From SAR324 cluster bacterium (GTDB taxonomy: Bacteria; SAR324; XYD2-FULL-50-16; HCM1): 64,000 nucleotides of DNA. Every line of letters starts with the position of its first letter. Position 1 is the stretch's first letter. The translations under genes were made by a program, and so were the position numbers. The notes below the pieces were generated by a model. It was not told the DNA's origin and ran no database searches. It saw only the letters and a list, made by a program, of their open reading frames with translations. This document shows positions 34,211 to 43,347 of this stretch, one piece after another. Location: the NCBI GenBank assembly GCA_002995645.1, contig PUHO01000012.1:53562-117561 (forward strand), written 5' to 3'.

Positions 34211-34688
34211 ATGTTACAAAATCTAGAAAAAACGTGGCAGAATTTCACAAATTATTTCAAGGTGGAAGATGCCAAGCTTGGCAGCTAGAGGAATTGATTA
34301 ACAGCATAAAATACAAATTAAATCAGGAACGATAAAGAAAAATAATTTAATTCTTTCAGGGCATAGACTAGGGAGATTTAAAGGGAATCTTGCAAACATA
34401 ACGGATTTTCTTAATGCTAATAGATACACGATAATTTCTGCCCCTTATAATGCAATTGAAAGTACATGTGGAAAAACGCATACATATCAAATATACTATA
34501 TTGATAGTAGTATATTAAAAATAGAAGATTTTCATAATTGGAAAGAAGCAGGAAAAACGTATAGTTATACAAATGCAGATAACGTTACGTTTTCCTTAAG
34601 ACCGTCTATGAGTTGGCAAATATGGTGGACTATAGATCTTTCTAATTTACGAGAAACAGATAAGACACGAGAAATTATTATTAATTAA
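34211..34688 (+). pseudogene. Frameshifted, probably partial type II restriction endonuclease gene
   Basis: No single frame is open. One frame gives NVAEFHKLFQGGRCQAWQLEELI before a stop at 34333; a second, overlapping frame (from ~34302 to the stop at 34686) gives KSGTIKKNNLILSGHR, NANRYTIISAPYNAIES, and SYTNADNVTFSLRPSMSWQIWW. Both look protein-like, so this is a frameshifted gene. Position directly after a type II-style methylase suggests the cognate endonuclease. At ~155 codons it is also shorter than most such enzymes, so deletion is likely. Confidence 0.65.
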
Positions 34689-34765
34689 ATTGTTGCTATA
34701 AGTTAATTATTATATTTTTCAATTTTTTGACCATACAATAAACGATCTGGCATTTCTTTTGTATT

Positions 34766-35053
34766 TTATGATTTTGTAGCGCAGTTGCGATTACGTCGCT
34801 TAGTGCCTCTTTTATTTGTATGTGGGTTTATATTTCCTTTTGTTGAATAATTATCACATGTTGTATGATTAGGTGCGGTTCTACAGTAACTATGCACGTG
34901 CGTTCCATTCTTTCTTGTATAGCCTCTAACGTAAACTTCGCCGGAATTACACTGGCTATTAGATTTTTGTACGTGGGTTTTGGCATACGCACTATTAGCT
35001 AATAAGAAACTAGAAATTGACAAGAAATATATAAGTAATAAAATTTTTTTCAT
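34766..35053 (-). CDS. Small secreted Cys/Asn/Thr-rich protein
   Basis: 95 residues from the ATG at 35053, which has an AGGTG ribosome site; the frame can be extended to 35062. Signal peptide MKKILLLIYFLSISSFLLANSAYA. The mature part has YVRGYTRKNGTHVHSYCRTAPN and later GNINPHTNKRGT. This matches the widespread exported motif of the type VRGYxRKDGTYVxxHxRTxPD...NxNPxTG, here with extra Cys residues (six in the mature chain). Function of the motif is unknown. It is a single gene in an accessory region next to the decayed restriction locus. Confidence 0.75.
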   Translation of the reverse strand: MKKILLLIYFLSISSFLLANSAYAKTHVQKSNSQCNSGEVYVRGYTRKNGTHVHSYCRTAPNHTTCDNYSTKGNINPHTNKRGTKRRNRNCATKS

Positions 35054-35202
35054 AATAAACACCTGTTAAAGTTAAATAAATACAGATAAATATTAATTAA
35101 ATTAGTCTTATGTTAACAAGGAATAGTTAAAGTACAAATCAAGATAAGAACAAGACATTTTGCCGGTTTTATTATATAAGGAGATAATCCCTAAAATACT
35201 GC

Positions 35203-35231
35203 TTGACAAAAAACTAAGCATTTGCTAAAGT
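35203..35231 (+). promoter_or_regulatory. Sigma70 promoter of initiator tRNA / cco operon
   Basis: TTGACA (35203-35208), 17-bp spacer, TAAAGT (35226-35231), ten bases before the tRNA. No terminator is seen between the tRNA and ccoI. Confidence 0.85.
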
Positions 35232-35241
35232 ATATAGATAT

Positions 35242-35318
<77 letters not shown>

Positions 35319-35333
35319 ATCTCTTTTGCACAC

Positions 35334-37751
35334 ATGCAAACTACTCAAGAAAACCAAGAAATTTGCTATCATTGCGGTGATAGATGTCGTGTAAAAGATA
35401 CGATATTTTCTAACGGCAAAGCGTTTTGCTGTCTTGGTTGTTCTCATGTTTTTGAAATCCTCTCTTCTTGTAATCTTGCCACCTACTACGATTTAGTAGA
35501 AAAAAACGCGGTCCCCGTAACTAGTGCATTTGATATGCAGATGTGGGAAGGTGTTAAAAATCCAACTGTAGCAAGGGAAGTCCTTAGTTTTTCAGACGGT
35601 ACCGTTGCTAACGTTACCTTTCTTCTTCCACAAATACATTGCAGTGCTTGCGTCTGGCTTTTAGAAAATTTGCATTCTATTCATAGTGCTATATATAAAA
35701 CGCAAGTGCATTTTGATAAGCAAGAAGCGTATATTACGTTTAATGAAAAGCAATTGTCTTTATATGAACTAGTTGTTTTACTAGCGAAGTTGGGGTATCC
35801 ACCACAAAAAAAGCAGGAACAAAATCAAGAAGATAACAAAGAGCATAAACAACGTTTATATATGCGTATTGGGATTGCCGCTTTTTGTGCAAGTAATATT
35901 ATGTTGTTACAACTCCCAATTTACTTTGACATACAGTTTATTCCTCCTGTTCTATTGCGATTTTTTGCTATAGTACGGCTTGCTTTATCTGTTCTCTTAC
36001 TATTAGGAAGTTTTCAAGAATACATAGAATCAGCTTGGCAAGGCTTCAAGCAAAAGAAGTTGTCTATTGACGTGCCGATTGTTATTGGTGTGGCTGCTCT
36101 TTTTTTGCAAAGTATATATGAAATCTTAGGTCATGTTGGGGAAGGGTATTTAGATTCTATGGCAGGACTAATTTTTTTACTTCTTATTGGTCGCTTGTTT
36201 CAAGAGAAGACGTACCGTCAATTTTCTTTTTCTAGAGAGTATGAATCGTTTTTCCCGTTAAGTGCATTACTGCAAAAACAAAACGGTTATGAAAACGTAC
36301 CTCTTAAAGACGTTGCTGTTAATGATACGCTTTATTTACGTTTTGCTGATATATTAACTTGTGATAGCATTCTTTCTTCTAATAGTGCTTATTTTGATTA
36401 CTCTTTTGTTAGTGGTGAATCAAAAGCAATCCAATATAAAAAAGGGGATTATTTATATGCCGGTGGTAAGCTCCTTGATTCTAATGCGCTTGTTCAAGTC
36501 CGCAAGCCTTTTTCTGCCGGTTATTTAATTAATTTATGGCGTAATTATAAAGAAAAAGAATCAACTCAAACAAAACAATTTAGCCGTCTAGAAAGTTATA
36601 TGAGTGCTATTTTTACGCCGCTTGTATTAATGTTAGCAAGTATAAACGGCGTTTATTGGCTTTGTCATGATCCGTCTAAAGCGTTATTTGCGTTTACTTC
36701 TATTTTAATTATAGCTTGTCCTTGTGCTTTTGCTTTATCTGTTCCTTTTACGACAGGAACGATTATGCGTATTTTAGCAAAGAATGATTTTTTTATTAAA
36801 AAAGCGGCGGTTTTAGAAAAATTAGCACAAGTAAATCATATTGTATGGGATAAAACCGGGACCTTAACCTATTTGAAAGCGTCGTATATTCCATTAACAA
36901 GAGAGCTAACTAGCCAAGAAAAAAGCATGATTAAATCAATGGCGTTATATTCTAATCATCCGGTATGTATTGCACTACGTTCACTGTGGGAAGATTCAAG
37001 CGCGCTTTTAGATCATATGGAAGAGGTAACAGGTAAAGGCGTAATTGGGTATTTAGGAAAAACGCAAATACAGCTAGGCGAAGCCAGTTGGGCGTCTCAA
37101 TTTGTGAAAGTAAAACAAAAAGAAAACACACTAAATACACGAGCTATACTTGTTATAAACGAAGAACAAATTGGCAGTTTTATTTTAGAAGAAACATGGC
37201 GAGAACAAATAGACTCTACCTTGGAATCGCTTAAAGAAAAATACAGTATGTCTTTGCTTTCAGGTGATAAAAAGAGAGAAGAAATAACCAAGGTATTAGC
37301 ACCTATTTTCCAAGAAGAAGCTACTTTATTTTCTCAAACGCCGGAAGACAAGCAAAAATATATTACTAAGCTAAATAAAACAAAGCAAACGCTTATGATT
37401 GGCGACGGCTTAAACGATACGTTTTCTTTACAATCAAGTTACGTTAGTATTGCCGTTTCTGATTCGCAAACACACTTTACGCCAACTAGTGATATTATTG
37501 TACAATCACAGAATCTAAAAAAATTAAAATACGCTTTACAATTAGCAAAAGATAGCATTAAAATAATAAAAACTAGTTTTGTTTATGCTTTAATCTATAA
37601 TGGAATAGGCATGTATTTGGCTTTTCAAGGTTGGGTTACGCCTTTAGCTGCCGCCTTGTTTATGCCTATAAGTTCTATTAGCATAGTGTTATTTACTACA
37701 GGTAGTAGCTACCTATGTTCTTTTTTTTATAGAAAAAAATATAAATGCTAA
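35334..37751 (+). CDS. ccoI: Cu+-exporting P-type ATPase for cbb3 oxidase assembly (CcoI/FixI)
   Basis: 805 residues. N-terminal Cys-rich CYHCGDRC...CCLGC region typical of CcoI, then a metal-binding HCSACVWLLENL. Membrane CPC motif IIACPCAFALS, phosphorylation motif WDKTGTLT, HP motif SNHPVCIAL, and hinge MIGDGLNDTFSL. It delivers copper for the CcoN active site. It starts 16 bp after the initiator tRNA and overlaps ccoS by 7 bp. Confidence 0.95.
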   Translation: MQTTQENQEICYHCGDRCRVKDTIFSNGKAFCCLGCSHVFEILSSCNLATYYDLVEKNAVPVTSAFDMQMWEGVKNPTVAREVLSFSDGTVANVTFLLPQIHCSACVWLLENLHSIHSAIYKTQVHFDKQEAYITFNEKQLSLYELVVLLAKLGYPPQKKQEQNQEDNKEHKQRLYMRIGIAAFCASNIMLLQLPIYFDIQFIPPVLLRFFAIVRLALSVLLLLGSFQEYIESAWQGFKQKKLSIDVPIVIGVAALFLQSIYEILGHVGEGYLDSMAGLIFLLLIGRLFQEKTYRQFSFSREYESFFPLSALLQKQNGYENVPLKDVAVNDTLYLRFADILTCDSILSSNSAYFDYSFVSGESKAIQYKKGDYLYAGGKLLDSNALVQVRKPFSAGYLINLWRNYKEKESTQTKQFSRLESYMSAIFTPLVLMLASINGVYWLCHDPSKALFAFTSILIIACPCAFALSVPFTTGTIMRILAKNDFFIKKAAVLEKLAQVNHIVWDKTGTLTYLKASYIPLTRELTSQEKSMIKSMALYSNHPVCIALRSLWEDSSALLDHMEEVTGKGVIGYLGKTQIQLGEASWASQFVKVKQKENTLNTRAILVINEEQIGSFILEETWREQIDSTLESLKEKYSMSLLSGDKKREEITKVLAPIFQEEATLFSQTPEDKQKYITKLNKTKQTLMIGDGLNDTFSLQSSYVSIAVSDSQTHFTPTSDIIVQSQNLKKLKYALQLAKDSIKIIKTSFVYALIYNGIGMYLAFQGWVTPLAAALFMPISSISIVLFTTGSSYLCSFFYRKKYKC

Positions 37752-37912
37752 TTATTATGTTATTAGTTTGTGCAAGTGTGGTGCTTGCACTTTGTTTTTT
37801 ATTTGCTTTTTTATGGTGCGTTCGTTCCGGACAGTTGGACGATATGCATACGCCTGCTATGCGTATTTTTTCAGATGGCACCATAGAAAAAAATACAAAG
37901 AATTCTCCTTAA
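37745..37912 (+). CDS. ccoS: cbb3 oxidase maturation protein CcoS
   Basis: 55 residues. One membrane span (MLIIMLLVCASVVLALCFLF) followed by the CcoS motif CVRSGQLDDMHTPAMRIF. Required in other bacteria for cofactor insertion into the oxidase. The ATG overlaps the end of ccoI. Confidence 0.92.
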   Translation: MLIIMLLVCASVVLALCFLFAFLWCVRSGQLDDMHTPAMRIFSDGTIEKNTKNSP

Positions 37913-37939
37913 TCGGAATTATATTTTACGGTCAACTTA

Positions 37940-40078
37940 ATGAATACACAAAATGAGTATATAGAAACGTTTGCGTACGATAATCGTATTGTTCGAAACT
38001 TTATGCTGGCAACTATTGTTTTTGCCATCGTCGGCATGTTAGCCGGACTTGTTATTGCTTTCCAGCTAGCTTACCCTCAATTAAATTTTGGTATCCCTTT
38101 TACTTCGTTCGGTCGTTTACGACCTGTCCACACAAATGCAATTATTTTTGCTTTTGTTGGGAACGGTATCTTTATGTCAATTTACTATTCTTTACCACGT
38201 TTATGTAAAACACCTATGTTTTCTCGACGTTTAGGAAGTATTCACTTTTGGGGATGGCAACTAATTATTTTACTTGCTGCCGTTACCTTGTTACTAGGAT
38301 ATACAACGGGAAAAGAATATGCTGAACTAGAATGGCCAATTGATATTTTAATTACGTTAGTTTGGGTTGTTTTTGGTCTTAATATGATCTTAACGATCAT
38401 AAAAAGAAGAGAAAAGCACATGTACGTTGCTATTTGGTTCTATTTAGCTAGCTTTTTTGCCGTTGCTATTTTGCATATAGTGGAAAGTATAGAAATACCT
38501 GTTTCTTTAATGAAAAGTTATCCTGTATATGCCGGGGTGCAAGATGCGCTTGTGCAATGGTGGTACGGACATAATGCGGTTGCCTTTTTTCTTACAACGC
38601 CTTATCTTGGCGCTATGTATTATTTCTTGCCTAAAGCGGCGCAAAGACCGGTTTATTCTTATAGACTATCTATTATTCATTTTTGGGCTTTAATTTTCAT
38701 TTATATTTGGGCTGGTCCGCATCATTTACTTAATACGGCGCTTCCTGATTGGTTACAATCGCTTGGCGTTGTTTTCTCTCTTATGCTTATAGCTCCTTCT
38801 TGGGGCGGTATGTTAAACGGTTTATTAACATTACGCGGCGCTTGGGACAAAGTACGAACCGATCCGGTTTTGAAATTCATGGTTGTTGCTGTTACCGCTT
38901 ACGGTATGGCGACTTTTGAAGGTCCTATGATGTCAATTAAAAGTGTTAATGCTCTTTCTCATTACACTGATTGGACAATTGGACACGTTCACATTGGCGG
39001 TATGGGTTGGAATGGCTTTTTAACTTTTGGTATACTTTACTGGCTTGCGCCTCGTTTATATCAAACTAAGCTATATTCTAAAAAATTAGCTAATATTCAC
39101 TTTTGGACGGCTACGCTAGGCATTCTTGTATATGCTATTTCTATGTATAGTTCCGGTGTGATTCAAGGTTTAATGTGGAAAGCATTTAATGTAGACGGTA
39201 CGTTAACTTATCCTAATTTTCTTGAAACAGTACAACAAATTCACCCTCTATTAGTTTTTAGAGCTGTTGGCGGAAGTTTATATCTATTAGGAAGCTTAAT
39301 CGGTATATATAACTTATTTGCTACTATGAAAGTAGGAAAACTTGCTATTGTAACAGAAGCAAGCGCTCCTTCTCAATCTACGTGGAAAAAACAAGCAACA
39401 GAGCAAGGTCACAGATTATTAGAAGGTCGTATTGGCGTGTTTAGCGTTTTAATTGTTGTTGCTTTAGTTATTGGCGGTGCTGTGGAAATTATTCCTATGT
39501 TTAGCGTAGCTTCTAATACGCCAACGATTGCTGCTGTTAAACCTTATACGCCTCTAGAGCTAGAAGGTCGCGATATATATATTCGTGAAGGTTGCAGTGT
39601 TTGTCATTCTCAAATGATTCGCCCTTTTAGATCAGAAACAGAAAGATACGGCGAATATTCAAAACCGGGAGAATTTGTATACGATCATCCTTTTGTATTT
39701 GGATCTAAACGTATTGGTCCGGATTTACAACGTATTGGTGGAAAATATCCGGACGGCTGGCATTACCAACATTTAGTAGCGCCTAATAGTACGTCGCCGG
39801 GATCTATTATGCCTCCTTACCCTTGGTTAGCATCGCATAAACTTGATAGTTCTTTAATTAAAGATAAACTCAAAATTATGCGAAACTTTGGCATTCCATA
39901 TACAAATACGGATATAGATCAAGCTCCGCAAACATTACGCGAACAAGCGCAAGTGATTGCTGATTCTTTGCAAAAGGCGTCTATTACAAACGCACAACCG
40001 GATACGGAAATAGTAGCGCTTATTGCCTACTTGCAAAGACTAGGAAAGGATATTAAAAATCAAAAACAAACAAGGTAA
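37940..40078 (+). CDS. ccoNO: Fused cbb3 cytochrome oxidase subunits I and II (CcoN-CcoO)
   Basis: 712 residues. Residues ~1-480 are the CcoN haem-copper subunit with haem and CuB His residues in RPVHTNAIIFAFVGNG, WWYGHNAVAFFLT, GPHHLLN and GHVHIGGMGWNGF. A short linker (~480-500) leads to the CcoO membrane anchor and the mono-haem cytochrome c domain with CSVCHSQMIRP (~554) and the Met ligand region PGSIMPPYPWL. Normally two genes; here one continuous frame without a stop. Reduces O2 to water at high affinity in the inner membrane. Confidence 0.96.
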   Translation: MNTQNEYIETFAYDNRIVRNFMLATIVFAIVGMLAGLVIAFQLAYPQLNFGIPFTSFGRLRPVHTNAIIFAFVGNGIFMSIYYSLPRLCKTPMFSRRLGSIHFWGWQLIILLAAVTLLLGYTTGKEYAELEWPIDILITLVWVVFGLNMILTIIKRREKHMYVAIWFYLASFFAVAILHIVESIEIPVSLMKSYPVYAGVQDALVQWWYGHNAVAFFLTTPYLGAMYYFLPKAAQRPVYSYRLSIIHFWALIFIYIWAGPHHLLNTALPDWLQSLGVVFSLMLIAPSWGGMLNGLLTLRGAWDKVRTDPVLKFMVVAVTAYGMATFEGPMMSIKSVNALSHYTDWTIGHVHIGGMGWNGFLTFGILYWLAPRLYQTKLYSKKLANIHFWTATLGILVYAISMYSSGVIQGLMWKAFNVDGTLTYPNFLETVQQIHPLLVFRAVGGSLYLLGSLIGIYNLFATMKVGKLAIVTEASAPSQSTWKKQATEQGHRLLEGRIGVFSVLIVVALVIGGAVEIIPMFSVASNTPTIAAVKPYTPLELEGRDIYIREGCSVCHSQMIRPFRSETERYGEYSKPGEFVYDHPFVFGSKRIGPDLQRIGGKYPDGWHYQHLVAPNSTSPGSIMPPYPWLASHKLDSSLIKDKLKIMRNFGIPYTNTDIDQAPQTLREQAQVIADSLQKASITNAQPDTEIVALIAYLQRLGKDIKNQKQTR

Positions 40079-40117
40079 AAGTCTATTTAATCTAATTGCC
40101 AATTTACAAAGGAATAT

Positions 40118-40699
40118 ATGAGTCAAGATACAGATAAATTATTACCACATGAATACGACGGGATTCAAGAATATGACAACAAGCTTCCAAAATGGTGGCT
40201 GTTATTATTTTATCTTACTATTGTTATAGCGATTGTTTACCTTGCTTATTTTGAAGTTTTGAAAGTAGGTTTAAACAGCCAAGAAGCTTATAATGTAGAA
40301 ATGAAGCAAGCACAAACGCAAATAGCAAAGTATAAAGACAGTAAACACGTAACGACGTTAGCCAGCAAAAGCGAGCAAACAGACGTGCCGGTAGATAAAG
40401 AAGCAGCAGCGGCAAGAGGGGCAAAAACATTTCACTCTAATTGTTTTACATGCCATGCGGCTGATGGCGGCGGCGGTATTGGTCCTAATTTAACAGACAA
40501 ATATTGGATTCATGGTGACGGTTCGTTTACCGCTATTCGAGATATTGTAGTTAAAGGTGTCATTGAAAAAGGAATGCCGCCTAAAGGTGGACTTTCTTTA
40601 AGTGAAGCACAAGTAGACGATCTTATATATTTTGTAAAATCACTACAAAACACAACGCCAAAACAGCCTAAAGCTGCAGAAGGCAATATAGTAGAATAA
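40118..40699 (+). CDS. ccoP: cbb3 oxidase subunit III, mono-haem form (CcoP)
   Basis: 193 residues. One membrane span (WWLLLFYLTIVIAIVYLAYF, ~27-46) after the KLPKWW motif typical of CcoP. A single haem c site, CFTCHAADGGGGIGPNL; classical CcoP has two haems and ~290-310 residues. The domain closely resembles the separate cytochrome at 40963. AAAGGAA ribosome site. Confidence 0.92.
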   Translation: MSQDTDKLLPHEYDGIQEYDNKLPKWWLLLFYLTIVIAIVYLAYFEVLKVGLNSQEAYNVEMKQAQTQIAKYKDSKHVTTLASKSEQTDVPVDKEAAAARGAKTFHSNCFTCHAADGGGGIGPNLTDKYWIHGDGSFTAIRDIVVKGVIEKGMPPKGGLSLSEAQVDDLIYFVKSLQNTTPKQPKAAEGNIVE

Positions 40700-40703
40700 C
40701 GCA

Positions 40704-40889
40704 ATGTATACAGAAATACTATCTTCTATTCATAACATTACTATATACCCGATGATAGGGATATTTATATTTTTTATATTTTTTATATTCGTTGTTATTT
40801 GGGCGTATTTTAATCTCAGTAAAGACGAGGCGCAAAGAATCGCCTTGGCAGTCTGTGAAGAGGAACAGGAAGGCAAACGAGACGTATAA
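40704..40889 (+). CDS. ccoQ: cbb3 oxidase subunit IV (CcoQ)
   Basis: 61 residues with a single span (IGIFIFFIFFIFVVIWAYF) and a charged C-terminus, as in CcoQ. Position after ccoP rather than between the O and P parts is unusual but the size and topology fit. Five-base gap from ccoP. Confidence 0.8.
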   Translation: MYTEILSSIHNITIYPMIGIFIFFIFFIFVVIWAYFNLSKDEAQRIALAVCEEEQEGKRDV

Positions 40890-40962
40890 ACGAATCTTTG
40901 TTTTACTAACTTAACTTATATTGATCAGTAACGTTCAATAAATTTCAATAAAAAGGAAGCAA

Positions 40963-41415
40963 ATGATAATACAATCTAATCAAAAAAAAGCAATCATGGT
41001 TGCTATCGTTGCTAGTGTATTTATACTAGCTTTTGCCAACATGGGGATAGCTAAATCTAAGTTGACAAAAGGGACGTCTAAATCGGTTCCTAGTAAGACC
41101 GTAGCGAAAGCAACGCCAAAGTCTATTGCTAACGGTAAAAAAGTATATGGTAAAATTTGTATGACTTGCCATGCCATTGACGGTGGTGGAACTATTGGTC
41201 CTAATTTAACAGATAAATATTGGATTCATGGTAATGGAGATTTCAATTCTATTATGAACGTTATATTACACGGGGTCCCGGCTAAAGGCATGCTTCCTAA
41301 AGGTGGCTTACCTTTGAAACAACAAGATATTGTTGACCTTACACACTACGTACAGTCTTTACAAGGAACAAAGCCGGCAAAACCTAAAGCCGCAGAAGGT
41401 AAATTAATTAAATAA
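40963..41415 (+). CDS. Periplasmic or membrane-anchored mono-haem cytochrome c
   Basis: 150 residues. Hydrophobic N-terminal segment (~10-28), a Lys/Thr/Ser-rich linker, and a haem c domain with CMTCHAIDGGGTIGPNL. From the haem site to the C-terminus it is strongly similar to CcoP, sharing the identical run IGPNLTDKYWIHG and the ending KPKAAEG. It looks like a duplicated CcoP cytochrome domain and may act as electron donor or second haem for the mono-haem CcoP. AAAGGAAG ribosome site. Confidence 0.88.
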   Translation: MIIQSNQKKAIMVAIVASVFILAFANMGIAKSKLTKGTSKSVPSKTVAKATPKSIANGKKVYGKICMTCHAIDGGGTIGPNLTDKYWIHGNGDFNSIMNVILHGVPAKGMLPKGGLPLKQQDIVDLTHYVQSLQGTKPAKPKAAEGKLIK

Positions 41416-41428
41416 ATTTCCTTATTTG

Positions 41429-41487
41429 AGAAGTAACGAAGAAATGGCATAGACACGCTACTTCTTTGTTACTTCTTCTTTTATTTT
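41429..41487 (+). terminator. Terminator or attenuator between the cytochrome and ccoG
   Basis: AGAAGTAACGAAGAA (41429-41443) pairs with TTCTTTGTTACTTCT (41462-41476), 15 bp with one G-U, followed by TCTTTTATTTTG. It would reduce read-through from the oxidase genes into ccoGH. Confidence 0.8.
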
Positions 41488-41493
41488 GTGACT

Positions 41494-42885
41494 ATGACGA
41501 CTAGTTTTAGAGATTCGTTAACTACAATGGATCAAACAGGTAAACGTGTTTGGCTTTACCCTAAAGCCGTGCGCGGTGCTATGATGCGAAAAAGAAAAGT
41601 TGTTGCTTTTCTTGCTCTTGCCTTTTTTGTTCTTGCGCCGTTTATTCGTATTCAAGGGCACCCTTTTTTCTTATTCCTTTTAGCTAAGCAAAGATTTTAT
41701 ATTTTTGGCAAAGTCTTTTGGCCGCACGATTTTTATATTCTCAGTATTTTACTGTTTTTTTGTATTGTTCTTGTTTTTGTGTTGACCGTTGCTTTTGGTC
41801 GTTTGTTTTGTGGTTGGATTTGTCCGCAAACTATTTTTTTAGAACATATCTTTCGCCCTATAGAACGCCTGATTGAAGGCACGCCAGCCCAGCAAAAGAA
41901 ACTTAACGCTATGCCGTTTGGGTTTTATAAAGCAACAAAAAAAACGATTAAGTATATAGTATTTTTTCTTATTAGTTATGGTCTTGCTTTTTTATTATTA
42001 CGCTTCTTTAATACGTGGGACACGCTTGTTGATGCCTTTTATAATTATACTGCGCATTTTGTCCTTTTAGGTTTTAATTTTGCTATTGCTCTTGTTTTAT
42101 TTATTTTGTTTGTTCGCTTACGGGAGCAAGTTTGTACTTTAATTTGTCCTTATGGACGGATACAAGACGTATTGCTAGATGATAAATCATTGATTGTAAA
42201 TTATGATTTTGTTCGTGGCGAACCACGAGGAAGGAAAAGCAAAAACGAAGAAGCAAAAGGAGATTGTGTTGATTGCCTTTCTTGCGTGCAAGTTTGCCCT
42301 ACTGGTATAGATATTCGTAACGGAACGCAACTAGAGTGTATTAACTGCACTGCTTGCATTGATGCTTGTAATAAAATAATGTCTCGTTACGGTAAAGAGC
42401 CCGGTTTAATTCGACATGCCTCTAAAGAAGCGATTATTAACAAGACAAAAAGTTCTTTTATTACTGTTCGTAGCGTTGCTTATTTTACGGTAACTAGTCT
42501 TGTTTTAGTTGCTTTACTGTTCTTGTTACGTCAACAACCGGTGATTTCTTCTAGTATTGTGCGGACAAAAGGCAGTTTAGTATATGCACAGAAAAATGGA
42601 AATTATCGTAATATATATCAATACCATGTAATTAATAAAGCTAACCGTGTTATGTCCCTTACTTGGAAAGTGGAAAATATAAACGGGGCTACAGTGAAGC
42701 TAATCGGAAAAGAAAATATATTGGCAAAAGCAGAAGGCTTAACAGACGGTATTTTATTTATCGAATTACCAAAAGAAGTAATACGTAAAAAACAAGGCAA
42801 TAATCATTATATTTCTGTATTAATCGGGATATATGAGCACAATACGAAATTGCAAACTTTAAAGACAACCTTTTTAGCACCTTAA
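41494..42885 (+). CDS. ccoG: cbb3 oxidase accessory protein CcoG (polyferredoxin)
   Basis: About 463 residues from ATG at 41494 (GTG at 41488 is possible). Membrane segments flank FGRLFCGWICPQTIFLEHIF. Cluster-binding Cys motifs CTLICPYGRIQ and CVDCLSCVQVCP...CINCTACIDAC indicate two 4Fe-4S clusters. A C-terminal Ig-like domain follows a last span (~330-350). CcoG reduces copper for oxidase assembly in other bacteria. Confidence 0.94.
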   Translation: MTTSFRDSLTTMDQTGKRVWLYPKAVRGAMMRKRKVVAFLALAFFVLAPFIRIQGHPFFLFLLAKQRFYIFGKVFWPHDFYILSILLFFCIVLVFVLTVAFGRLFCGWICPQTIFLEHIFRPIERLIEGTPAQQKKLNAMPFGFYKATKKTIKYIVFFLISYGLAFLLLRFFNTWDTLVDAFYNYTAHFVLLGFNFAIALVLFILFVRLREQVCTLICPYGRIQDVLLDDKSLIVNYDFVRGEPRGRKSKNEEAKGDCVDCLSCVQVCPTGIDIRNGTQLECINCTACIDACNKIMSRYGKEPGLIRHASKEAIINKTKSSFITVRSVAYFTVTSLVLVALLFLLRQQPVISSSIVRTKGSLVYAQKNGNYRNIYQYHVINKANRVMSLTWKVENINGATVKLIGKENILAKAEGLTDGILFIELPKEVIRKKQGNNHYISVLIGIYEHNTKLQTLKTTFLAP

Positions 42886-42888
42886 GTT

Positions 42889-43347
42889 ATGAATATAAAA
42901 CAAGAAAAAAAATCTATACCTGTATGGGCATGGGGGATCGGTTTATTTTATACCTCGTTTGTTCTTGTTTTTGCAGGATTTGCTATATATAGTACTCATC
43001 TTGGATTTCAATTTGTTACGCCTGATTATTATAAAGATAGCGTGAACTATCAAAAGCATATTATGGCAAGACAGCGAGCGCAGAGCTTAGCAGAAAAACC
43101 GACTCTAATATATAATGCAAAAGAACAGAATATAACGTTAGAGATACCGGTTACTTTTACAAGTGGCAAATTGTTTTTTTATAGACCAAACGATCACAAG
43201 CAAGATAGGAGTCAAGTACTTTCAAATCAAGCGACGCAAGTCTTTTCTGTACAAGACTATAGTAAAGGCAAGTGGAAAATGCAACTAACATGGCAAACAA
43301 ACGGGAAGTCGTATTACCAAGAAAAAGAATTGTATATTACAAACTAA
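42889..43347 (+). CDS. ccoH: cbb3 oxidase assembly protein CcoH/FixH
   Basis: 152 residues. N-terminal membrane span (IPVWAWGIGLFYTSFVLVFAGFAI) then the FixH-type pattern VTPDYYKDSVNYQKHI and a periplasmic beta domain. Three bases after ccoG. Its last ~20 codons are part of the 334-bp duplicated unit that runs into murF. Confidence 0.88.
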   Translation: MNIKQEKKSIPVWAWGIGLFYTSFVLVFAGFAIYSTHLGFQFVTPDYYKDSVNYQKHIMARQRAQSLAEKPTLIYNAKEQNITLEIPVTFTSGKLFFYRPNDHKQDRSQVLSNQATQVFSVQDYSKGKWKMQLTWQTNGKSYYQEKELYITN

